Shown here piece after piece: positions 1 to 5,680 of a stretch of 8,776 nucleotides of DNA (positions are counted from its first letter, which is position 1; each line of letters opens with the position of its first letter). Made by a program: the position numbers and the translations under genes. The DNA lies in contig JAKAQT010000066.1 of the NCBI GenBank assembly GCA_021819605.1, positions 1-8,776 on the forward strand, given 5' to 3'. The stretch comes from Thermoplasmata archaeon. Lineage in GTDB: Archaea; Thermoplasmatota; Thermoplasmata; Thermoplasmatales; Thermoplasmataceae. The notes under the pieces are model-generated. The model was not told the DNA's origin and ran no database searches. It saw nothing but the letters and a program-made list of their open reading frames with translations.

Positions 1-751
1 GTAATTTTTCCGAAGTCAGTGTGAGAATTCTCTGGCACTTTTCCAATATGGCGGAAAATGCTCATGTTCACGATCCCCAGTCGCAAGGAAGCCCACCTCT
101 TCAGATGTGGGAGGAATTGCGACACTTTCTATATGAAGTTGTGAGATAAATTTCCGGAAAACCTCCTGGCTTGCATGGGTTAAGCCTGAGGTTGCCTGAG
201 GGATTCGGTGGTGACACCGAGGGCTGTACAGCATACGCCTCTGCCCGAATAGCGAGGGTCATACCATCCTGTGGCATGACTGGTAAGGGTTGCCATGCCA
301 GCAAATCTGGAAGTGCAGGCCAACGTGCTTTAGCCGTTTGTGGTTGACATTGTGTTTTCCCAGCTTCATCTTATGCGAGCTGGAATCCCCCTGATACTGT
401 AGGAAGATAACAGCAGGAATACATAACCAGAAATTCAGCCTGATGATCCATTATCATCGGTACTTGTAACTGAGAGGCATGCTACACAAGAGCGGCACTG
501 TTGAGATGGACCGATGGCCGTAATAAATCGATTCCAGCGACATGTCCGGAATACGCGACTCAGGCCGTCATCTGAAATAAGCCCGTAGGGTGATGCCAGA
601 ACTTTCAAGGAGTACCCCCATTTCTCCGGAAAAGGCACTTCAAACAGCCAATCGTTGCATCTTAATCCACAAATCTGGGGCAGCAACAAGTCTCCTGCGA
701 AAGCTGGCAAAAGCTGGCTCTTCTGCCAGTACTTATGAAAAAGGTTGAAAT
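1..751. other. Gene-poor region, probably decayed mobile-element DNA
   Basis: I see no convincing protein gene here. The longest open stretch, on the minus strand at 435-803, matches no family I recognise and runs into the start of the next + strand gene. Minus-strand frames between about 20 and 300 are short and broken. The region carries several inverted repeats: the large composite hairpin at 80-123, TGGCATG at 272-278 against CATGCCA at 294-300, and CCAGCT at 360-365 against AGCTGG at 378-383. A hairpin of this kind beside broken minus-strand frames fits the 3' end of a TnpB-type (IS200/IS605) element reading right to left and now decayed. I could not recognise a TnpB catalytic or zinc-ribbon motif in any frame, so the element identity is inferred only from the hairpin. 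Confidence 0.4.
80..123 (-). repeat. Composite stem-loop like an IS200/IS605 (TnpB) right end
   Basis: The outer arms GTCGCAA (80-86) and TTGCGAC (117-123) are perfect complements. Inside them lie a purine-rich internal loop (GGAAG on one side, AGGAA on the other), then the inner stem CCCAC (92-96) / GTGGG (107-111) closed by a short hairpin. Read on the minus strand, the inner part has the form CCCACAT...GAGGTGGG. IS200/IS605-family elements, including those carrying only tnpB, end in a subterminal hairpin of this look, and that hairpin also forms the 3' part of the TnpB guide RNA (omega RNA). The structure is directly visible; the assignment to an IS end is inference. A structured regulatory RNA or a bidirectional terminator are alternatives. 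Confidence 0.5.
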
Positions 752-754
752 GTG

Positions 755-958
755 ATGCGCCATACAGGACCAATGGGTATAGACTGTGATTCCCTTGGAA
801 CACTAATTGTGTACCTGAAGGAAGGTGGAACTGTTGAAATTGATCATGAGAAGACAGTTGAGGCTTGCAAATTGGCCATGGAACAGGGAAAAAGCATGGA
901 CGAGGTCATCAGGGAAACTCTTTACCCGGGAATTAAGCTGATGAGACTCAGGTTCTGA
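755..958 (+). CDS. Small uncharacterised protein (67 aa)
   Basis: This short gene belongs to no family I recognise. The protein has a likely beta segment (GTLIVYLKEGGTVEI) followed by an amphipathic helix rich in Glu and Lys (EKTVEACKLAMEQGKSMDEV) and a basic end, MRLRF. It has no signal peptide or membrane segment and is probably a small cytosolic protein. Codon choice (AGG, ATC, GGA, GAG) resembles the genes downstream, which supports coding. The start is uncertain: GTG at 752, ATG at 755 and ATG at 773 are all in frame. I chose 755 because a weak purine-rich stretch (AAGGTTGA, 741-748) sits 6 nt before it. The next gene starts 57 nt downstream behind its own TATA-like box, so co-transcription is not required. 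Confidence 0.5.
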   Translation: MRHTGPMGIDCDSLGTLIVYLKEGGTVEIDHEKTVEACKLAMEQGKSMDEVIRETLYPGIKLMRLRF

Positions 959-985
959 AAAATCTGATCTGTCGGTTTCAGTCAT

Positions 986-994
986 GATTATATC
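986..994 (+). promoter_or_regulatory. TATA-like box for the glycosyltransferase gene
   Basis: GATTATATC is centred about 26 nt before the ATG at 1016. That is the spacing expected if an archaeal transcript starts at or next to the start codon. No Shine-Dalgarno-like sequence lies before 1016, which fits a leaderless mRNA. Confidence 0.4.
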
Positions 995-1015
995 ATAATT
1001 CTGCTTTATCCATGT

Positions 1016-2002
1016 ATGGATGATGCCGTGCAGACACTGCTTCAGAAGAGAAACAGCAGGGAAGGCACTCAGGAGGCATTCTCCGGCATCAGTTTCCTGA
1101 CAACTGCAATGGAAGTCACAAATCGAACGGTGAAGTCCGTTGAGAGCATCAATCTGATCGGAGATGAGCTCGGACGAGAATATGAGATTGTTATGGCATG
1201 TCCACGCCAGCACGGCGTTTCAGATACAATCCTAAGATCAATGAGAAAGACATTCCACAACCTGATGGTCATAAGGATCGAACGTGAATCATATGGGAAA
1301 GGGAAGGATACTGCGTTCAGATCAAGCACCGGGAAATTCATTGTTCCATTCCACAGCAGCCTTGTTTACCCAATCGAGTACGCAGACATACTTCACTCAT
1401 TTCTTGAGTTCAGCCTGAAGCGGCTTTACTTCTCGGAGCTCTCGCTGGTTCACAGGGATCTGATCAATGAGGTGGGAGGATGGCGCCACCTTTCCAACGG
1501 GGAAGATGTTGACCTCTTCTCACGGCTGGCCGTAAATTTCGGTATCCTGGCCTGCCCTACCAACCTGATGTGGAAGGACAACATCACCATAAAGGAGATC
1601 CTTGGCATGAGATATCCTTCACCATCCTCCGGTGGCCAGAATCTGGCAATGGCCAGGGACCTCATCATTGCATGCAATCTCTCCCTGCGTGAGATCCTTG
1701 ACCTGTCTCGAATAAGAAAGAGTCTGGAGGGCACAAAAGGCGGGTTTCTTATGTTTGCGGCTTACATGGCTTCAAGGCTTTCCAGCATAAAACCGGTGGC
1801 ATATAACCGCAATAACCTGGTGGTTGTTATGGAATCCGTCCTGGAATCACTTATTCTAAGGGAATATCTAAAGATTCCAGAAATGGAGGATCGTGTTTTC
1901 CTGCAGATCGACCGAACGCATATTGAGTTTCTTTCAGAACATAGCAAGATGTTTCGGGAAATGAAAGCATCCCTCGACTATTTCCTGAGGGACCAGATAT
2001 GA
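1016..2002 (+). CDS. GT-A-fold (family 2-like) glycosyltransferase lacking the canonical DxD
   Basis: The 328-residue protein shows the layout of a GT2-like glycosyltransferase, which transfers a sugar from a nucleotide- or lipid-linked donor at the cytoplasmic side of the membrane. After a 23-residue leader comes the first beta strand (GISFLTT, 24-30). A segment like the nucleotide-binding region follows (GKGKDTAFRSSTGKFIVPF, 94-112). Next come the acceptor-side region (LVHRDLINEVGGWRHLS, 144-160) and an E-D motif (NGEDVDLFSRL, 161-171). The place where GT2 enzymes carry the metal-binding D-x-D, just after the FIVPF strand, reads H113-S114-S115, so metal binding or catalysis may be altered. 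The C-terminal 140 residues look helical and soluble, with no membrane segment. There is no Shine-Dalgarno; a TATA-like box at 986-994 fits a leaderless start at 1016. With the flippase and the sequon-rich surface protein nearby, a role in envelope glycan synthesis is likely, but the substrate is unknown. Confidence 0.75.
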   Translation: MDDAVQTLLQKRNSREGTQEAFSGISFLTTAMEVTNRTVKSVESINLIGDELGREYEIVMACPRQHGVSDTILRSMRKTFHNLMVIRIERESYGKGKDTAFRSSTGKFIVPFHSSLVYPIEYADILHSFLEFSLKRLYFSELSLVHRDLINEVGGWRHLSNGEDVDLFSRLAVNFGILACPTNLMWKDNITIKEILGMRYPSPSSGGQNLAMARDLIIACNLSLREILDLSRIRKSLEGTKGGFLMFAAYMASRLSSIKPVAYNRNNLVVVMESVLESLILREYLKIPEMEDRVFLQIDRTHIEFLSEHSKMFREMKASLDYFLRDQI

Positions 2003-2041
2003 GCAGCGAAAAATGCCAAAGGAATCCGTGCAATCAGGAAC

Positions 2042-2062
2042 CCCACATGCTTTAGCGGTGGG
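2042..2062 (+). repeat. Second TnpB/IS605-type right-end-like hairpin
   Basis: CCCAC (2042-2046) pairs with GTGGG (2058-2062). Inside, after a bulged A, T-G-C pairs with G-C-G (one wobble) around a TTTA loop. The sequence closely resembles the 'CCCCAC-CGC-TTTA-GCG-GTGGG' hairpins familiar at the 3' ends of TnpB-type insertion elements, and the AGAGGTCAG after it resembles the 'GAGGATGTCA' tail of such ends. No tnpB lies upstream here, so this would be an isolated relic, or a hairpin reused as the 3' end of the glycosyltransferase transcript. The structure is seen; the origin is inferred. Confidence 0.45.
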
Positions 2063-2075
2063 AGAGGTCAGCTGT

Positions 2076-2098
2076 TATTTTCATCTGGATAATTTTTT
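2076..2098 (+). terminator. T-rich tract, candidate archaeal terminator
   Basis: Within 100 nt of the glycosyltransferase stop codon there are two T-runs, TTATTTT and AATTTTTT. Archaeal RNA polymerase terminates on T-rich non-template tracts. The hairpin at 2042-2062 lies just upstream and may assist. The position between two genes with separate promoters suits a terminator, but nothing else proves it. Confidence 0.3.
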
Positions 2099-2200
2099 CA
2101 CTGGCGATTCGTCAATACTGCAGGATCATGGGCTCGATGCTCAACTCATTGTAAACATTCTTTAAGAACAATATATGCACTGTGGCGTTTTTTCAGTCAT

Positions 2201-2210
2201 TAATTATTTA
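2201..2210 (+). promoter_or_regulatory. TATA-like box for the surface glycoprotein gene
   Basis: TAATTATTTA is centred about 31 nt before the ATG at 2237, which would give a leader of only a few bases. A GGAG at 2227-2230, 6 nt before the ATG, could act as a weak ribosome binding site if transcription starts further upstream. Confidence 0.4.
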
Positions 2211-2236
2211 TCTGCTGCATCCTTCTGGAGCGACAC

Positions 2237-4744
2237 ATGGCCATTTTCAAATCCAATGCCGCACATCTTGTTATAATGATCATACTGATCATTTCAGTTA
2301 TATCGATTCCTTCCAGCAGCATGCAGAATACGGATGGGGCGAACTCGGTTCCTGCAATATCTAACATGAGCAATGGGGCAGTACCGCATTCAGGTATGGA
2401 GTCGCCCAGCACTGTTTATTACCTGAGTTCAAACCTGTCTGTCCCTGCCAATAGCACATTTACATTCAGTGGTTATGACATGTTAGCGGAATCCCTTTCC
2501 CTGCCATACATAAACATAAACGTCTACGGCGGATTGGAACTGCTGAATTCAACCCTCAGCATACTCAATGCCACGTACAATACCGTGGAAGCAATCAATA
2601 TAACCCTTCATTCAGATTCTTTCATGCGGATTGACAACTCAACCCTGGATTTTCCGGGGATGCTGAATGCAAGCAGATCAAATATTACTATTGATAATTC
2701 AACAATTGAATGTCAATGTGTTAACGATTCTGACCCTCTGGTTTCCAACTATCTGGGAGAGAATTTTTCAAGGTCAGTTGTAAGCATCATAAACAGTTCT
2801 GTTTCCGGGCTGATCCATCAGCAAGCTCCGTATGAATTTCCTGATGCCCATATGTTCGTAAATCAGGCCAGCTTCCAGAAATTTTCAGCGAATGGAACAG
2901 TTCCCATGAAGAGCCCTGAAAGTCCATATCCCTGGAATGTCCTGATGAACGGCATTCATCTGGATGTTACTTATACGGGCACAGGCAACGAATCCAGTGA
3001 TAGCCTTCTGCTGAAGGCTGATGGAAAGGTTGTGAAGACGTACTTGCTGCCTAACAATACTGATAACACTTCTGAATTGTCCGAAACCATTTATGGGGGC
3101 ATGTTTGTTCATACAGCCCGGTGGTTCGCCAGCACATCAAATTTCAGCCTTGTTCTTGAAGAAAATTCATCCTACCCTGTTGGAATAGCAAACGTAACAC
3201 TGACATTGGAATCCAATGACACGGTTCATGCAAAGGGATACAGTGCATATGACCTGATGCTTTATCACAGCACAGCAGAAATCATGAACTCCTCGCTTGC
3301 ACTGAACTTCAGGAGCAGCACTGTAGGCTATGGTATTCCAGACTTCATCGCAAATCATATGCTTGCAACGAATTCTACCATAATCTGGACTGATTCATCG
3401 GTCTCAGGCCTTGATAACTACAGTGCATCACCTTTCCAGCTGAACAACTCCACAGTCTACATGTACAGGCTGGCCAGGGTTCTGCCGGAGGACAAGGGTG
3501 GCATGGTCAGTAATTTCAGGTACTCCGTTTCACCGGAGACTCCCCTGCCGTATTCCATGCTGAATAACAGGGGCGTAAATATGACACAGTGCAGACCTTT
3601 GTCCATTAACAGATTTATCGCCCTGTCTGGGATACAGGTGAACTCCTCGTATCTGTACACTGGTACATATAAACTGAACTGGGAAACAAACGTTACCACA
3701 GTCTCGCTGGAACCATTCCCCGACCTTTCCCGGGCCACAGTTATAATAAATGTAAGTGTCCCAGCCCCCGTTGTAACGTTGAGGATTACCGGGGCAATGC
3801 TGTACAGTGGGAACCTGACAGTCAATATGACATACAGCGTATACGACAGACAGGAGCAGTCACTTAACGGAACGGCGGAAATTCTTGCAGTGGGTGAAAA
3901 CGGTATCATAATTAATGCGTGGAAAGTACCAGTTTTCGGTCTGGAGACCGAAAACTTTTCCCTGAAATATCATATCAGCAACGGTCAGAATCCAGTGAAA
4001 ATTAAGGAAGAATTTGTGTCGGACCAAATGTACGCCATGTCCGGCCTGTCTGTTGATTCCACTTCCGTCGATCTTGAATATCCGGCTAACGCCTCCATAC
4101 GGGTATCAGTGGCAGTCACAGGATATGAACCCGGAGCCATATGGATCATGGAATATGGGGGGAAATATTTCATTTCAAATTCCTCGTCACTGGATTTCAA
4201 CAGTTCAGCAAATCTCACGCCCACCATAATACCACCAGCCGGATACCGAATCAGCGATGTAGCCATATCCTACGCAGCTAACCATACTGAATTCATTGTG
4301 ATCAGCTTTTCCGAAATAAAGGAGACGGCCACATTCGTTGAGGAGACTGCAATGCCTGGACAGCAATGGTCAGTACTTATCGCAGGAAGGAACTATTCCA
4401 CCACAGATTCAATGCTGAACGTCAGCCTGAAGCCCGGCGTTTACAACTATCAGGTAAGTGCGCCAAGAGGCATGAAGGTCAGAGATTCATCAGGCATAGT
4501 TAACCTGACAGATTCCAATGCAACAGTTAGTCTCATGTTTTTCGACAGTTTCTCGCTTGTTACTCTCCTGGACATAATGGCCAGTCAGATTGTTTTCTAC
4601 GCTTTTCTTGCCACGGCAGCTGGAATTGCGGTTACTGGCATTTCGATGTGGCGTAAACGATCCTGGTATATCTGCAGGTCCTGTGGTGCTTCAGTGGATA
4701 AAGGCAGGAAATACTGTGATAAATGTGAAGGTAGGAGAAAATAG
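2237..4744 (+). CDS. Large secreted, membrane-anchored surface glycoprotein with C-terminal cytoplasmic zinc ribbon
   Basis: The 835-residue protein begins with a basic stretch and a hydrophobic core (about residues 11-24), a signal peptide or N-terminal anchor. The ectodomain, to about residue 775, is rich in Ser, Thr and Asn and has roughly 40 N-x-S/T sequons by my count, so it is probably heavily N-glycosylated. Residues 95-160 repeat short strand-plus-Asn units (LELLNSTLSILNAT, FMRIDNSTLDF, NITIDNSTI), a pattern typical of right-handed parallel beta-helices. Later parts resemble beta-sandwich surface modules. One membrane helix (about 778-804) is followed by basic residues (RKR) and then a CxxC-x10-CxxC zinc ribbon (C813, C816, C827, C830) that should lie in the cytoplasm. 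Function is unknown: an envelope or S-layer-associated protein, adhesin or sensor are all possible. I saw no protease motif. It has its own TATA-like box and ends 39 nt before the thiamine-binding-protein gene. Confidence 0.75.
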   Translation: MAIFKSNAAHLVIMIILIISVISIPSSSMQNTDGANSVPAISNMSNGAVPHSGMESPSTVYYLSSNLSVPANSTFTFSGYDMLAESLSLPYININVYGGLELLNSTLSILNATYNTVEAINITLHSDSFMRIDNSTLDFPGMLNASRSNITIDNSTIECQCVNDSDPLVSNYLGENFSRSVVSIINSSVSGLIHQQAPYEFPDAHMFVNQASFQKFSANGTVPMKSPESPYPWNVLMNGIHLDVTYTGTGNESSDSLLLKADGKVVKTYLLPNNTDNTSELSETIYGGMFVHTARWFASTSNFSLVLEENSSYPVGIANVTLTLESNDTVHAKGYSAYDLMLYHSTAEIMNSSLALNFRSSTVGYGIPDFIANHMLATNSTIIWTDSSVSGLDNYSASPFQLNNSTVYMYRLARVLPEDKGGMVSNFRYSVSPETPLPYSMLNNRGVNMTQCRPLSINRFIALSGIQVNSSYLYTGTYKLNWETNVTTVSLEPFPDLSRATVIINVSVPAPVVTLRITGAMLYSGNLTVNMTYSVYDRQEQSLNGTAEILAVGENGIIINAWKVPVFGLETENFSLKYHISNGQNPVKIKEEFVSDQMYAMSGLSVDSTSVDLEYPANASIRVSVAVTGYEPGAIWIMEYGGKYFISNSSSLDFNSSANLTPTIIPPAGYRISDVAISYAANHTEFIVISFSEIKETATFVEETAMPGQQWSVLIAGRNYSTTDSMLNVSLKPGVYNYQVSAPRGMKVRDSSGIVNLTDSNATVSLMFFDSFSLVTLLDIMASQIVFYAFLATAAGIAVTGISMWRKRSWYICRSCGASVDKGRKYCDKCEGRRK

Positions 4745-4783
4745 AATCAAAGAGGCTTTATCCGGAAATGCAATTCTATCTTC

Positions 4784-5080
4784 ATGATAATTGCAGATGT
4801 TACATTCTATCCGGTAGGGAAGGGAGAATCAGCCGGAGACACCATCCGCAGGGCTGTGGAAGTCATGGAAAAGTCAGGAGTGCACTGCTATCCGAATAGT
4901 ATGGCAACAGTCCTTGAGGCTGCCACCCTTGACGAGATATTCAACGCCATAAAAACTGCTGAGACTGAAATACTGAAATCCGGATTCAAACGCGTGGAGA
5001 CCATAATAAAGATAGATCACAGGACGGATAAGGACAACAGTGTGAAGCACAAACTGGATCGCATAGGTGTTACTCACTGA
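4784..5080 (+). CDS. MTH1187-family thiamine-binding protein
   Basis: At 98 residues this matches the usual length of the MTH1187/YqgV family (Pfam Thiamine_BP, formerly DUF77), small ferredoxin-like beta-alpha-beta proteins that form oligomers and can bind thiamine or related ligands. Visible family features are the N-terminal strand with P-x-G-x-G (P10, VGKG), the SMATVLE segment (39-45, usually 'PMGTxIEG'), the DEIFNAIKTAE helix (50-60) and the C-terminal RVETIIKIDHRTDK (70-83), which is the family hallmark. It is a cytosolic protein whose exact role is unsettled; it may buffer thiamine or a precursor. The start at 4784 gives the standard N terminus. A weak TTTATCC-like box lies about 25 nt upstream, so it may be expressed apart from the surface protein. 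The HAD phosphatase gene follows after 17 nt, suggesting co-transcription. Confidence 0.88.
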   Translation: MIIADVTFYPVGKGESAGDTIRRAVEVMEKSGVHCYPNSMATVLEAATLDEIFNAIKTAETEILKSGFKRVETIIKIDHRTDKDNSVKHKLDRIGVTH

Positions 5081-5097
5081 CGGTTACTGGTGTCCCA

Positions 5098-5550
5098 ATG
5101 CCTGCCCTGTTCATAGACCGTGATGGTACAATAAACAGGGACTGCCCATACTGCCATGATCCCGCACAGCTGCATGTTTTCAGAAAAGCCGTCCGTGTTA
5201 TGAAACACTATCAGCAGATGGGTTTCCTTATTATCATTATAACCAACCAGTCAGGCGTGAATCGCGGCTATTTCACCGAAGAAGATCTGGGCAAATTCAA
5301 TGCTGCCCTGATAAAGCGCCTTGCACACATGGGTGTCAGGGTAGATGCTATTTACTACTGTCCGCACAGGCCAGAGGAGGGATGCAAATGCAGGAAGCCG
5401 GAAACGGGGCTTATAGAAAAGGCAATGCATGATTTTCCCATAGACATTGGACATTCATTGATGGTGGGCGACAGGGATGATACTGATGGGGAAATGGCAA
5501 GGCGCCTTGGCATTGAATTTCTGAACATTTTACGGGCAAAACATTTCTGA
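5098..5550 (+). CDS. HAD-IIIA phosphatase, GmhB / histidinol-phosphatase-like
   Basis: The 150-residue protein is a compact HAD-IIIA phosphatase of the GmhB (D,D-heptose 1,7-bisphosphate 7-phosphatase) and HisB-N group. Motif I is D7-R-D9-G-T, where D7 is the nucleophile and D9 the acid/base. Motif II is TNQSGVNRG (49-57). The structural zinc loop reads C88-P-H90-R-P-E-E-G-C96-K-C98, followed directly by motif III, RKPETG (99-104). Motif IV is VGDRDDTDGE, with one residue more than the usual GDxxxD spacing, so D130 rather than residue 129 probably fills the last metal-site position. All catalytic residues are present. Substrate cannot be told from sequence: a heptose or other sugar bisphosphate for surface glycans, or histidinol phosphate. 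The flippase and glycosyltransferase nearby favour a sugar substrate, but histidine genes elsewhere in the genome are not visible here. It lies 17 nt after the thiamine-binding gene, probably in the same transcript. Confidence 0.85.
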   Translation: MPALFIDRDGTINRDCPYCHDPAQLHVFRKAVRVMKHYQQMGFLIIIITNQSGVNRGYFTEEDLGKFNAALIKRLAHMGVRVDAIYYCPHRPEEGCKCRKPETGLIEKAMHDFPIDIGHSLMVGDRDDTDGEMARRLGIEFLNILRAKHF

Positions 5551-5561
5551 CAGCGGCTCTA

Positions 5562-5579
5562 CCGGATCAATCCTTCCGG
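5562..5579 (+). terminator. Small hairpin after the phosphatase gene
   Basis: CCGGA (5562-5566) pairs with TCCGG (5575-5579) across an 8-nt loop, 12 nt after the stop codon. No T-run follows, so a role in termination or in protecting the 3' end is only possible. Confidence 0.2.
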
Positions 5580-5623
5580 ATATCATGTACTGGAATGCGA
5601 AGAATTTATGGTTCGCCATTGAA

Positions 5624-5661
5624 TTATATCTGTATAGTTTATAGATAAAGGATTTATATCT
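5624..5661 (+). promoter_or_regulatory. Promoter and candidate MarR operator of the efflux operon
   Basis: This AT-rich block holds a TATA-like box (GATTTATATCTT, 5651-5662) centred about 25 nt before the MFS start codon at 5681, consistent with a leaderless transcript. TTATATCT occurs twice (5624-5631 and 5654-5661), exactly 30 bp or about three helical turns apart. Between them is an imperfect inverted repeat: ATCTgTATA (5628-5636) against TATAGAT (5640-5646), separated by GTT. MarR proteins bind short imperfect palindromes over or near the promoter of the exporter they control, and the regulator is encoded in the same operon. The repeats are seen; the operator role is inferred. Confidence 0.4.
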
Positions 5662-5680
5662 TAATGTAATTTCACAGGAT

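Larger units (their letters stand above)
2013..2165 (+). pseudogene. Short ORF, possible gene remnant (50 codons)
   Basis: An open frame starts at ATG 2013 and ends at TAA 2163-2165, just after the glycosyltransferase. Its second half (FHLDNFFTGDSSILQDHGL and the DAQLIVNIL that follows) faintly recalls the start of polysaccharide deacetylase domains, where a metal-site strand is followed by 'ILEEHGVKATFFV'. The resemblance is too short to assign. In a different frame, an ATG at 1999 overlaps the glycosyltransferase stop (ATGA) but runs only 18 codons. The ORF spans the hairpin at 2042-2062, which argues against an intact gene. I take it as a possible truncated or frameshifted operon partner, or as chance. 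Confidence 0.2.

Noticed and set aside
16..304. Short minus-strand ORFs as the C terminus of a transposase
   Set aside because: The position beside the right-end-like hairpin fits a TnpB tail, but I could not identify a zinc ribbon or catalytic motif, so no tnpB pseudogene is annotated.
435..803. 122-codon minus-strand ORF
   Set aside because: The translation shows no recognisable motif and is low in charged residues. It overlaps the start of the + strand gene at 755 and has no evident ribosome binding site. More likely chance or decayed sequence.
803..1213. 136-codon minus-strand ORF
   Set aside because: It lies opposite the small gene and the start of the glycosyltransferase, has no family features and is explained as a shadow of the + strand genes.
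3457..3909. 150-codon minus-strand ORF inside the surface protein gene
   Set aside because: It is antisense to a well-supported + strand gene, and its hydrophobic content follows from the complementary codons.
2237..4744. Thermopsin-like protease for the 835-residue protein
   Set aside because: The Ser/Thr/Asn-rich secreted architecture suggested it, but I saw no conserved protease motif and the beta-helix-like repeats fit a non-enzymatic surface protein better.
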